Shown here one piece after another: positions 8,520 through 16,840 of a stretch of DNA of 64,000 nt. Each line of letters starts with the position of its first letter. The stretch's first letter is position 1. Below the pieces are notes generated by a model that was not told the DNA's origin, did not search any database, and worked only from the letters and a program-made list of their open reading frames with translations. The position numbers were made by a program, and so were the translations under genes. The stretch spans positions 1-64,000 of the forward strand of contig CACIXR010000002.1 in assembly GCA_902590695.1 (NCBI GenBank). The letters are read 5' to 3'. The stretch is from an uncultured Alphaproteobacteria bacterium (GTDB lineage Bacteria; Pseudomonadota; Alphaproteobacteria; HIMB59; GCA-002718135).

Positions 8520-9527
8520 TTAGCTAATTTCGGGTAAATCAATTAAGTGGCAAGATGCATAGTGTTCATTACCATTTGTTGAATATTTTTTTAATGTTGG
8601 TACCTCAGTTTTACAAATGTCAGTTGCTTTAGGACACCGAGGATGAAAAGGACAGCCTTTAGGTGGATTAACTGGACTTGGTACATCTCCTTCCAAAACA
8701 ATTCTTTTCGTTTGTTTGTCAAGATCTGCAACTGGGATAGCTGAAATCAAAGCTTCAGAGTAGGGGTGAAGAGTATTATTATATAGATCTTCAGAATCAC
8801 AAAGTTCAACAATTCTCCCAAGATACATAACAGCAATTCGATCACATAGATATTCTGTTACACTCAAATCATGAGTAATGAAAAGGTAGGTTAGATTTTT
8901 TTCTTTCTTAAGTTGCATTAATAATTTTAGTACTTGTGCTTGAATTGATACATCAAGAGCACTAACCGCTTCATCACAAACTATAAGTTCCGGCTCAAGA
9001 CATAAAGCTCTGACAATACCAATTCTTTGTCTTTGTCCTCCTGAAAATTCGTGAGGATATCTATCCATATATTCTCTGCGCATATTTACTGCTTCTAGGA
9101 GATCACCAATAATTTTTCTTCTTTCCTCTTTTGATTTTATACCAAATTTTTTTAATGGATCTTGAAGCGAGCCAAAAATTGTAAACGAAGGATTAAGAGA
9201 GGAGTGCGGATCTTGAAAGACTATTTGTAACTTCTTTCGAAATGGATCCATATCTTTTTTTTCTAAAGATGTTAATTCTGTCTCATTATCATCTAGTGAA
9301 ATATATTTTACTTCTCCATCTGTAGGTTCTACCAATCTTAGGATGGCTTTACCAAGAGTTGTCTTTCCACAACCACTTTCTCCAGCTAGACCTAAAACTT
9401 CACCTCTAAAAATATCTAAATCCACACCATCAACAGCCAAAACATGTCCTACAACACGATTAAACACACCTGCTTGTACTGGAAAATGTACTTTTACACC
9501 GCGTAATTTAAGTATCTCTTTTTTCAT
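8520..9527 (-). CDS. dppF: Dpp/Opp-type ABC transporter ATP-binding protein (second ATPase)
   Basis: 335 residues. Walker A is GESGCGKTT, the signature is SGGQRQRIG, Walker B is LIVCDEAVSALD, and the H-loop is FITHDLS. The C-terminus carries the oligopeptide/dipeptide-family Cys-containing extension (GCPFHPRCPKATDIC). It overlaps dppD by 4 bp and abuts nanA. Together with dppD it powers the import channel encoded upstream. The Dpp/Opp family also includes the sialic acid importer SatABCD of Haemophilus ducreyi, which fits the linked nan genes. The transported substrate is therefore inferred to be sialic acid or a related amino sugar acid. Confidence 0.92.
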   Translation of the reverse strand: MKKEILKLRGVKVHFPVQAGVFNRVVGHVLAVDGVDLDIFRGEVLGLAGESGCGKTTLGKAILRLVEPTDGEVKYISLDDNETELTSLEKKDMDPFRKKLQIVFQDPHSSLNPSFTIFGSLQDPLKKFGIKSKEERRKIIGDLLEAVNMRREYMDRYPHEFSGGQRQRIGIVRALCLEPELIVCDEAVSALDVSIQAQVLKLLMQLKKEKNLTYLFITHDLSVTEYLCDRIAVMYLGRIVELCDSEDLYNNTLHPYSEALISAIPVADLDKQTKRIVLEGDVPSPVNPPKGCPFHPRCPKATDICKTEVPTLKKYSTNGNEHYASCHLIDLPEIS

Positions 9528-10537
9528 TTATATTTCTCAAAAAATTGTTCGTACTTGTGACATCTTACTTGGTGAGTTTCATTTATTTGTGTGATTTCTG
9601 GCATCACATCACAACTTTCTGTTTGCCAATTGCACCTTGGAGCAAATTGACAACCAATAGGTCTATTATAGGGATCAGGCGTTGATCCTTTAATAGGATT
9701 AATATCTTGATTTTTCCCTCTTCCAAGTACAGGTACTGATTCTAAAAGAGCTTTAGTATATGGGTGTGTTGGTCGTCTTAAAACATCATCTGCTGTTCCA
9801 GCCTCAACAATGTTTCCCATATACATTACTGCAACATTATCAGCTAACTCTGCTACAACTCCCATATCATGCGTTATAAGTATAATAGCTGTATCATTTT
9901 CTTTTTTTAATTTATCCATTAGCTCAAATATTTGTGCTTGAATTGTAACATCTAGAGCTGTTGTTGGCTCATCCGCAATTAATATTTTCGGATTACAAGC
10001 CATGGCCATTGCTATCATTGCTCTTTGCCTCATCCCGCCAGAATAACTGTGAGGATATTCATCAACTCTTTTTTCTGGAAGTGGTATGCCCATGTCATTG
10101 AGAAGAGAAATACACTTTTCCCTTATTTCTTTTTTATTGAGATTAGTATGATACTTAAGATTTTCACTTATTTGAAATCCGACTGTGTACACAGGATTAA
10201 GTGCTGTCATTGGATCTTGGAATATCATTGCAATATCTGAGCCTCTAATCTCCCTCATTTCTTTTCCATTTTTTTCTAATTTTTCAATATTGATAATTTT
10301 ATCATCTTTTTGAAATTTAATTTCACCCTCTTCAATTCTTGATAGTGTTGGAAGTAATTGCATAATTGTAGCTGCGGTAACACTTTTACCACAACCACTT
10401 TCACCAACGATACAAAGTGTTTTACCTTTTTCAACATCAAAGGAAACTCCATTAACCGCTTTGTTGCATCGATTATTCGTATAAAAAAAAGTTTTAAGAT
10501 CTCTAACTGAAAGCGCTATATTATTTTTATCTTCCAT
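9524..10537 (-). CDS. dppD: Dpp/Opp-type ABC transporter ATP-binding protein (first ATPase)
   Basis: 337 residues. Walker A is GESGCGKSV, the signature YSGGMRQRAMIA, Walker B ILIADEPTTALD, and the H-loop ILITHDMG. A C-terminal oligopeptide-transporter extension with Cys residues (GCQFAPRCNWQTESC) is present. The gene begins 2 bp after the dppC stop and overlaps dppF by 4 bp. It pairs with DppF as the heterodimeric motor of the importer for the permuted binding protein at the head of the operon. Confidence 0.92.
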   Translation of the reverse strand: MEDKNNIALSVRDLKTFFYTNNRCNKAVNGVSFDVEKGKTLCIVGESGCGKSVTAATIMQLLPTLSRIEEGEIKFQKDDKIINIEKLEKNGKEMREIRGSDIAMIFQDPMTALNPVYTVGFQISENLKYHTNLNKKEIREKCISLLNDMGIPLPEKRVDEYPHSYSGGMRQRAMIAMAMACNPKILIADEPTTALDVTIQAQIFELMDKLKKENDTAIILITHDMGVVAELADNVAVMYMGNIVEAGTADDVLRRPTHPYTKALLESVPVLGRGKNQDINPIKGSTPDPYNRPIGCQFAPRCNWQTESCDVMPEITQINETHQVRCHKYEQFFEKYK

Positions 10538-10539
10538 TA

Positions 10540-11454
10540 CTAACCTTGCTGTGATGGATCTGTTGAATCTCGTAGACCATCTCCTATAAAATTAACACAA
10601 AGAACAAAAACTGAAATAACAATTCCAACTGGTCCCCACATCCACCAATAGTTTTGTAAAATTAAAATATCTTGTGCAACATTTAAAATATTTCCCCATG
10701 TAGGAATATTTAACGGTACCCCTAAACCTAGAAAACTTAGTCCTGCTTCTGTTAAAATAAACATTGCCGTTGATAGAGTAATATTGACCATTATAGGACT
10801 TAATGCATTCGGCAACATATGTTTGTAGCATATCGTAAATGTAGATAAGCCAAAACTTCTTAGTGCTTGAACATATTCCTCCTCTCTTAAAGACAACATT
10901 CTAGCTCGAGCAAGCCTGTACATACCTCCCCAACCTGTAAGGATAAATATAGCCATTAAATTAAATAAACTTTGACCTGTGATGGATACGAGTAATAAAA
11001 CTAAAATAATTTGAGGGAAAGACATAAATATTTCAGAAATTCTAAGAGCAATAACATCAATCCAACCACCTTTATATCCTGCGTAACAACCAACCGCTAT
11101 TCCCACAACAGCTGATAGAATAGCACTTCCTAAACCGATAAATATTGAAACTCTGCCTCCAAATAAGACCCTTGTAAACACATCTCGTCCTGTACTATCT
11201 GTTCCAAACCAATGATCAAACGATGGCGGTTGTCTCATAGAACGTAAATCTACTCGCATTGGATCATATGGTGAGAGAAGAGGAGCAAAAATAGAAGCTA
11301 AAATAATTATTGTAAAAATGATTAAACCTAAAACCGCTAAACGGTTATTTAAAAATTTATTAACTATTCTACTTCTTTTTTTTGTAGAAAAAGTTTTTTC
11401 CTCTTCACGTTTTCTTATTTGATCAAATTTCTTATCTAGCGAAGACTTTGCCAT
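10540..11454 (-). CDS. dppC: Dpp/Opp-type ABC transporter permease, DppC-like
   Basis: A 304-residue inner-membrane permease. It has a cytoplasmic N-terminal tail rich in charged residues, one TM segment near residues 34-55 followed by the family motif HWFGTDSTGRDVFTRVLFGGR, then about five TM helices with the EAA loop (EEYVQALRSFGLSTFTICYKHMLPN). The start overlaps the dppB stop by 1 bp. It forms the translocation pore with DppB. The DppC/OppC branch is clear, but the substrate can only be inferred from the nan genes downstream. Confidence 0.92.
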   Translation of the reverse strand: MAKSSLDKKFDQIRKREEEKTFSTKKRSRIVNKFLNNRLAVLGLIIFTIIILASIFAPLLSPYDPMRVDLRSMRQPPSFDHWFGTDSTGRDVFTRVLFGGRVSIFIGLGSAILSAVVGIAVGCYAGYKGGWIDVIALRISEIFMSFPQIILVLLLVSITGQSLFNLMAIFILTGWGGMYRLARARMLSLREEEYVQALRSFGLSTFTICYKHMLPNALSPIMVNITLSTAMFILTEAGLSFLGLGVPLNIPTWGNILNVAQDILILQNYWWMWGPVGIVISVFVLCVNFIGDGLRDSTDPSQQG

Positions 11455-12419
11455 TATTCTTTTCCTAACCTAACTCTTGGGTCAATTAACGCTGTTAAAA
11501 CATCTATTATTAAACTTGCTGTAAGAACAACAAAAACATACATTAGTGAAATTGTCATAACTAAAGGATAATCAGAAGCGCGCACAGAGCGAATGAACAT
11601 ACTCCCAATTCCTGGCCATTGGTAAACTTGTTCGATAATAGTTGATCCCCCTATAAGTAAAGGTAGACGAAAACCAATTAGTACAACAACTGGTGTTAGG
11701 GCTACTCTAAATCCGTGTAATATATTTACTCTCCACTCAGGCATTCCTTTTGATCGAGCAGTAGTAATAAATTCTCGTGCTAAAACATCTAACATTGATG
11801 AACGTGCATAACGCATAGCTCCTGCAGTCATCATTAATGCCAATACTAATGAGGGGAGAACAATATTTGGTATACGATCCCAAAGTGTTTCATAATGAGG
11901 TAGTAATCTACCTCCAACGGGAAGCCACTTTAATTCGATAGCAAATAAAAGAATAGCTACAAGTCCAAAAAAAAATTCAGGTATAGAAACTCCAGCCATT
12001 CCAGCAACCGTAAGAGAATTATCAGTACCGGAACCTCTTTTAAGAGCACTAATAACTCCTAAAGAACATCCTAAAATTGTTGAGAAAAATAATGCTACCA
12101 TAGATAGCTCTAAAGTTGCAGGAACTGTTTTTACCATTATTTCAGAAATAGCAACACCACCTGCCATGGAATAACCCATGTCTCCTTGAACCATGCTAGT
12201 TAACCAAATCCAGTATCGTGTAAGGAAACTTTGATTTAGCCCATACGCTTCACGCATTGCATCAAGTTGTTCCGCAGTAATTGTTGATGCGAGTTCAGGA
12301 CTGATCATATGTGAAACAGCATCGCCTGGTGATAATTCTAATCCTGAATAAACAAGAAAACTTATGACAAGCAACATCGGAAAGAAAATAAATAAACGTT
12401 GAATAATATAAGTGGTCAC
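11454..12419 (-). CDS. dppB: Dpp/Opp-type ABC transporter permease, DppB-like
   Basis: A 321-residue permease with about six TM helices. The N-terminal YIIQRLFIFFPMLLVISFLVY is characteristic of the DppB/OppB branch, as is the EAA loop region EFITTARSKGMPEWRVNILHGFRVALTPV and the C-terminal IDPRVRLGKE. It lies 68 bp after the binding-protein gene. That gap contains a perfect 11-bp hairpin, so expression of this and later genes is probably lower than that of the binding protein. Confidence 0.93.
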   Translation of the reverse strand: MTTYIIQRLFIFFPMLLVISFLVYSGLELSPGDAVSHMISPELASTITAEQLDAMREAYGLNQSFLTRYWIWLTSMVQGDMGYSMAGGVAISEIMVKTVPATLELSMVALFFSTILGCSLGVISALKRGSGTDNSLTVAGMAGVSIPEFFFGLVAILLFAIELKWLPVGGRLLPHYETLWDRIPNIVLPSLVLALMMTAGAMRYARSSMLDVLAREFITTARSKGMPEWRVNILHGFRVALTPVVVLIGFRLPLLIGGSTIIEQVYQWPGIGSMFIRSVRASDYPLVMTISLMYVFVVLTASLIIDVLTALIDPRVRLGKE

Positions 12420-12447
12420 TTTTACTTTCCGTTATTATTAAAAAAAG

Positions 12448-12473
12448 AAAGCTGAGGCGTATGCCTCAGCTTT
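12448..12473 (-). terminator. Stem-loop with U-tract between binding-protein and permease genes
   Basis: A perfect 11-bp inverted repeat (AAAGCTGAGGC / GCCTCAGCTTT) with a 4-nt loop lies just after the binding-protein stop. On the minus strand, the coding strand, it is followed by CTTTTTTTAA. This has the form of an intrinsic terminator or 3'-end stabiliser. In SBP-first importer operons such hairpins allow partial read-through, giving excess binding protein over permeases. Read-through is needed here because no other promoter for dppB is obvious. Confidence 0.8.
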
Positions 12474-12487
12474 AATGATTAAATTAA

Positions 12488-14095
12488 CTATGGTTTTGGA
12501 TACTGCATAATCCACATCATACGAGTATAAGGGATATCAACAGCTTTAGTTCCCATGTTGTCCATAGCATCTAGTGCAGCAACATCGGCTACGTTTTTAG
12601 TAAATCCGTAGTCCATTTTTCCTGCAGCAGCATTCTTAATTAAGTTACCATCACCATCATAACTTGGGTAAGCAATGATATCAAAACCAGCTTTACCGCC
12701 ATGATAGCCGTCAAAAGGTTCGAACTTCGCAAAGTCGTTCATTTTAACTTCAGTAATTTTGAATGCTCCAGATCCTATTGGCTTTTGCCAGAAATCACTT
12801 TGTTGGAATTTCAAAGGATCAACATCACCTAATAAGTGCTTAGGTAAAATAGCAAATTGAGTGAACGTAGTTAAGATGTTAGGATCAATTTTTGTTAATT
12901 CTAACGTAATAACTCTGTCTGCAATATTGTATTTAATACCTGCAACATCATCAGTTGAGCCGTCTTTAAATGCATCAGCACCTTTGATTGATCCAACTGT
13001 GTTTCCAATTAGAGCGTGCATTTGAGGTGCTTTCATAGCAGTACGAATACTCCATGCTACATCCTCAACAGTTACATCATTTCCATCATGGAAAGTAAGA
13101 CCATCTTTTAGTTTAAATGTTAAACTTAAACCATCAGCAGCTAGCTCATAACTTTCACAAGCTGAACATCCAACTGGTTGTAACGCACCATCAGCAACTA
13201 ATAGTCTATCGAATACAACTTTGTTGTGTATCCATAAACCAAGATTGTACCAAGGCTGTTCAAAGAATTCAACTGGACCAGTGTTAGTTTGTAATGTACC
13301 ACCACTTACGTTCCAATCAGTAATACCCCAGTTATAGTTATACTGAGCGTTACCATATGCTCCACCATTTCTATCAACTTTATTACTCTCATAGATGAAT
13401 AATTTTTGATAGTATAATGGACAAATGTTAACTTTTTCCATTTGATATTCTTGTATTTCAAAGAAAGCAGGTTTTAGAACTTCTGGATCTGCACTTGAAT
13501 TGATTTTTTCAATTAGTGCATCCATTTTTGGATCACCAGGAGTTTGTGGGTTTAGACCTGTTTTAAAAGTATTGTAATACTCTTGCATTGCAATTGCTGC
13601 ACGAGCACCATAACCTAAGTCATAGTCAACAGCAGCTGGTCCGTTCACACCATCATCAGGAACTGAATTAAGTTGTGCACCAACATCACCTTGTAATAGA
13701 CGGTAAGTCATTTTAACACCAACGTCAGCAAAGTATGCTTGAATTGCTGCCATGAAGTCAGCTGTTAGCTGATCTCCATAATAGAATACCATATCAAGTT
13801 CTCTATTAGAGTCCCAATTTGCTTCTGCCAACAGTTGACGAGCTTTTTCAGGATTGTAACTGTAATCAGGTAGATTTGGAGACTTCATTGGACCGTTTGG
13901 TAATAAACTATCCGCCATTATGATTTGATCTTCAAATAATGTTTCACCGATTGTTTTCATGTCAATAGCCATACACAAAGCTTGTCTAACACGAGGATCG
14001 GATAATTGGTTACTGTTTGTAGGTTGAGCTGAAGCTGATGAAATGAACATCAGATGAGCTAACACTGCAACTATAACCACATATAGTTTTTTCAT
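12488..14095 (-). CDS. SBP_bac_5 (Dpp/Opp-type) periplasmic binding protein, apparently circularly permuted
   Basis: The ATG at 14095 is chosen (MKKLYVVIVAVLAHLMF, signal peptide ending ASA|Q) because GGAGG lies 4-5 bases upstream; the track start at 14134 adds 13 unlikely residues. The length, 535 aa, is normal for the family, but the segment order is not. Mature residues start with LSDPRVRQALCMAID (33-47) and YSYNPEKARQLLAEANW, which normally lie in the second half. Only after ITDW (residue 261) come GGTLQTNTGPVEFF, DGLSLTFKLKDGLTFHDG and ILPKHLL, which normally open the protein. The C-terminus (PYTRMMWIMQYPKP) would join naturally to the N-terminal SNQLSDPRVRQAL. It heads the importer/nan operon, so a sialic-acid-like ligand is inferred. 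Confidence 0.88.
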   Translation of the reverse strand: MKKLYVVIVAVLAHLMFISSASAQPTNSNQLSDPRVRQALCMAIDMKTIGETLFEDQIIMADSLLPNGPMKSPNLPDYSYNPEKARQLLAEANWDSNRELDMVFYYGDQLTADFMAAIQAYFADVGVKMTYRLLQGDVGAQLNSVPDDGVNGPAAVDYDLGYGARAAIAMQEYYNTFKTGLNPQTPGDPKMDALIEKINSSADPEVLKPAFFEIQEYQMEKVNICPLYYQKLFIYESNKVDRNGGAYGNAQYNYNWGITDWNVSGGTLQTNTGPVEFFEQPWYNLGLWIHNKVVFDRLLVADGALQPVGCSACESYELAADGLSLTFKLKDGLTFHDGNDVTVEDVAWSIRTAMKAPQMHALIGNTVGSIKGADAFKDGSTDDVAGIKYNIADRVITLELTKIDPNILTTFTQFAILPKHLLGDVDPLKFQQSDFWQKPIGSGAFKITEVKMNDFAKFEPFDGYHGGKAGFDIIAYPSYDGDGNLIKNAAAGKMDYGFTKNVADVAALDAMDNMGTKAVDIPYTRMMWIMQYPKP

Positions 14096-14136
14096 ATTTC
14101 CTCCTATTGAGTAAAATACGCTACTAGCTAGCATAT

Positions 14137-14172
14137 AAGATGCATATAATCATAATGTAGAGATATAGACAA
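14137..14172 (-). promoter_or_regulatory. Candidate sigma70-type promoter of the importer/nan operon
   Basis: On the minus strand TTGTCT (14172-14167) is followed after 17 bp by TTATAT (14049-type AT box at 14149-14144), placing transcription start near 14137, about 40 nt before the binding-protein ATG. The region is generally AT-rich, so a chance match is possible, and no operator was recognised. Confidence 0.35.
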
Positions 14173-14227
14173 GGTATAATATTTCATTAACGCAAGATAA
14201 CTAAGTTATTGAAATTATCGATAAAAA

Positions 14228-15214
14228 TTAGTTTTTAATACTAACTCTTTTAAGCATTTTTTCATGCATTTCTTTAGATCCATCATGATAAGTTCCAAAC
14301 CATTGATCAAAAGGAATCATGAGATTTCCGTAATTTACCTCAAAATATTTATGATGAAGATAATGATTATAATTACTGAGATCTATTGCTCTCTTATCAT
14401 TGATCATCATTTGCTTAAAACCTATATGACCATTTGCTGATCCTAAGCCCGCATGAAATAAATGATAAGTAGCATGTAGTGGATGTGAGAGAATAACCCA
14501 ATGAATGATAACACCAGAAAAATATAATAAATGTTCAATAGGATGCATTGATAGGCTAGACCAAGGTCCAGGATTAACATTTCGATGATGAACAGAATGA
14601 GCAATTTTGTACATAAATTTAAAATGCAAGAATCGATGAATTAAATAAAAGTGAGCATCTCTAAATGCTGGAATTAGTAAAAGAATAATAAAGAAATAAA
14701 TTGGTGCTTCACTAAATTTAATAAAAGGTACCAAACCAGAAGCATAAAACCAAAAAGATAAAACCTCGTAAGCTGTCCAAATAGGAACACCCCAAAATAA
14801 ACTCCAAAATAAATTATCAAATATTTGTTTATTAAATGTAAATATCTTTTGAATTTTTTCTGGCCAGTTTGGATTAAATTTAAATTTTATTCCTTGAGAT
14901 TTTTTTACATAAAGTGGAATATGAATTAAACTAAAAAAAATTGTACCTATTACATAGTTCCTAATTAAGATTTCAGATATCCAACCTGGCGAAAGATTTT
15001 TCATTTCGGAAAGTGCAGGTGTAAAAAAATAGTAAGCGATAAACGCAACAGCTAAGTAAACAAGATTCCAAGAAAAAATATATGAAAAGATAAACCAATC
15101 TAAAATTTTTCTTAAATTAAAAGGAAGTATCCAAATTGGATTTTTATCAGCCGCTTCTTTAGGAACGAAATGACCTCTTTTATCTCTATATCCAAAATTT
15201 TCTTCTTTGATCAT
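14228..15214 (-). CDS. Fatty acid hydroxylase / sterol desaturase superfamily membrane protein
   Basis: A 328-residue integral membrane di-iron protein. The histidine boxes are HFYLIHR, HSVHHR, HPIEH and, near the C-terminus, HYLHHKYFEVNYG, in the spacing of the FA_hydroxylase family. At least five hydrophobic segments precede and surround them. Relatives hydroxylate or desaturate lipid chains, sterols or carotenoids; the substrate here is unknown. It follows the importer gene on the same strand with a 132-bp gap and is likely a separate transcription unit. Confidence 0.85.
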   Translation of the reverse strand: MIKEENFGYRDKRGHFVPKEAADKNPIWILPFNLRKILDWFIFSYIFSWNLVYLAVAFIAYYFFTPALSEMKNLSPGWISEILIRNYVIGTIFFSLIHIPLYVKKSQGIKFKFNPNWPEKIQKIFTFNKQIFDNLFWSLFWGVPIWTAYEVLSFWFYASGLVPFIKFSEAPIYFFIILLLIPAFRDAHFYLIHRFLHFKFMYKIAHSVHHRNVNPGPWSSLSMHPIEHLLYFSGVIIHWVILSHPLHATYHLFHAGLGSANGHIGFKQMMINDKRAIDLSNYNHYLHHKYFEVNYGNLMIPFDQWFGTYHDGSKEMHEKMLKRVSIKN

Positions 15215-15271
15215 CTTATTTTATTTTTTTACTATATTTAGTATTTAATGCAATATTTTGATAATACCATT

Positions 15272-16840
15272 TTAACTCAGCTTAAATTCTTTTTTAAATT
15301 CACTAATTGTTAATACCTCATTAATTGGTTTGTCCCAACGAATGCGGTGTATTCTAGGGAATCTCATTGCTACGCCCGACTTATGTCTAGTACTTGGAAA
15401 CACATCATCGAAGGCTACTTCTAATATAATCTCTTTTTTTACTTCTCTCACAGGACCAAATTTATTGATAGTATTATTCCTAATAAATTTATCTAATACT
15501 AAAAGTTCTTTGTCAGTGTAACCAGAATAAGCCTTTCCAATTGGAACTAATTCACTCTCTTTCCAAACACCAAAAGTAAAATCTGAATAATATGACGACC
15601 TTTTGCCATGTCCTCGTTGAGCATACATTAAAATAGCATCAACTAGTTTTGGATTTTTTTTCCATTTGTACCAATACCCCTTTTTTCTCCCTGGTAAATA
15701 TTCACTATTTTTGAGTTTAATCATGACTCCTTCATTCAAATCATCATGAAAATTATTTTTATATTTTGTTAGTTCTTTCCAGGTTGAAAAATTAATGATT
15801 GAAGATAAATCAATTTGATTAGTTTTATTTTCTTTTTGAAATTTTTCTAAATATTTTCTTCTTTCAAGAAGAGAAAATTTTCGAAGATCTTTTCCTTTAT
15901 AAAAAAGGATATCATAAGCTCGTATGAAAACAGGAAACTTGTTTTGAAGATCTTTTGATGCCTTTTTTCTATTTAACCTTTGTTGTAGATCATTAAAACC
16001 TGAGGGTTTAAAATTTCTCCCTACAAGTAATTCTCCGTCAATAACCGCATCACCTTTAGTAGTTTTAATTATTTCTGGGAATGCAGATGATATGTTATCA
16101 CCTGTTCTTGAGTATAGTGAAACACTTTTTGATGAAACCATAAGCTGAACTCTAATCCCATCCCATTTATATTCTGCTTGAAATTCATTAGCGTCTAATC
16201 TTTTAAAATCTTTTTCCTCATCAATAGGATTAGCAAGCATCATAGGATGAAATAATTTTTTAAAATCTATTTTTGGTTTTGATGTTTCATTTTTTAACCA
16301 TTGAAATAAATTTTGATATGGAAATTCTAGACCATGCCAAATTTCCTCAATCTCATTTACAGATTTATTATACAGATCAGCTAAGGCTGTTTTTACTAAT
16401 CTTTCCGAGACTCCAATTCGCAGTCCACCCGTGCAAATTTTAATTAAAGTCCACCTTTCGTTATTAGATAGTTCGCTCAAAATTTTACTAAACTCTGTAT
16501 TAATTTCAGACTTTTTAATTTTTTTTATATTTTCTATTAAGGTAGATAAATTTTGCGATTTACCCTCTTTTTTTGTTGGCCAAATTAATGATATTGTTTC
16601 TGCTAAATCCCCAACATAGTCATATGAGTAATCAAATAAATGTTGATCTACTTGTTTATAGACTAGCTCTCTAAGTTTAGATGCTTTAATAAATTGAAAT
16701 GAAAGTTGGTTAGATAAAATTGCAAGCGCATATGCACGGTTGATATCAAGTATTTTAAAATAATCTTGAAGTAATTTAATTTTGGTATTTCGACTTGGTG
16801 TTAAAATCAAATTGTGAAGTAAGGAAGAAAATTTTTTCAT
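15272..16840 (-). CDS. ATP-dependent DNA ligase of the ligase-associated repair cluster
   Basis: A 522-residue ATP-dependent ligase. The N-terminal helical domain (residues 1-190) is followed by the adenylation domain, with the nucleotidyl-accepting Lys in EYKWDGIRVQ and later motifs DAVIDGELLVG and NEGVMIKLKNSEYLPGRKKGYWYKWKK, then an OB-fold. The gene overlaps the MBL-fold exonuclease start by 4 bp and lies next to an Lhr-type helicase and PdeM phosphoesterase, the conserved bacterial ligase-associated DNA damage-response cluster. The role is repair ligation, in addition to an NAD-dependent LigA presumed elsewhere. Confidence 0.92.
   Translation of the reverse strand: MKKFSSLLHNLILTPSRNTKIKLLQDYFKILDINRAYALAILSNQLSFQFIKASKLRELVYKQVDQHLFDYSYDYVGDLAETISLIWPTKKEGKSQNLSTLIENIKKIKKSEINTEFSKILSELSNNERWTLIKICTGGLRIGVSERLVKTALADLYNKSVNEIEEIWHGLEFPYQNLFQWLKNETSKPKIDFKKLFHPMMLANPIDEEKDFKRLDANEFQAEYKWDGIRVQLMVSSKSVSLYSRTGDNISSAFPEIIKTTKGDAVIDGELLVGRNFKPSGFNDLQQRLNRKKASKDLQNKFPVFIRAYDILFYKGKDLRKFSLLERRKYLEKFQKENKTNQIDLSSIINFSTWKELTKYKNNFHDDLNEGVMIKLKNSEYLPGRKKGYWYKWKKNPKLVDAILMYAQRGHGKRSSYYSDFTFGVWKESELVPIGKAYSGYTDKELLVLDKFIRNNTINKFGPVREVKKEIILEVAFDDVFPSTRHKSGVAMRFPRIHRIRWDKPINEVLTISEFKKEFKLS

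Noticed and set aside
12488-14095. Frameshift or chimeric misassembly as explanation for the swapped binding-protein halves
   Set aside because: The frame is continuous, total length is normal, no segment is lost or doubled, and the signal peptide with strong ribosome site precedes the new N-terminus. It cannot be fully excluded without other genomes.
14096-14134. Upstream start of the binding protein (MLASSVFYSIGGN)
   Set aside because: The downstream ATG has GGAGG at ideal spacing and begins a proper signal peptide.
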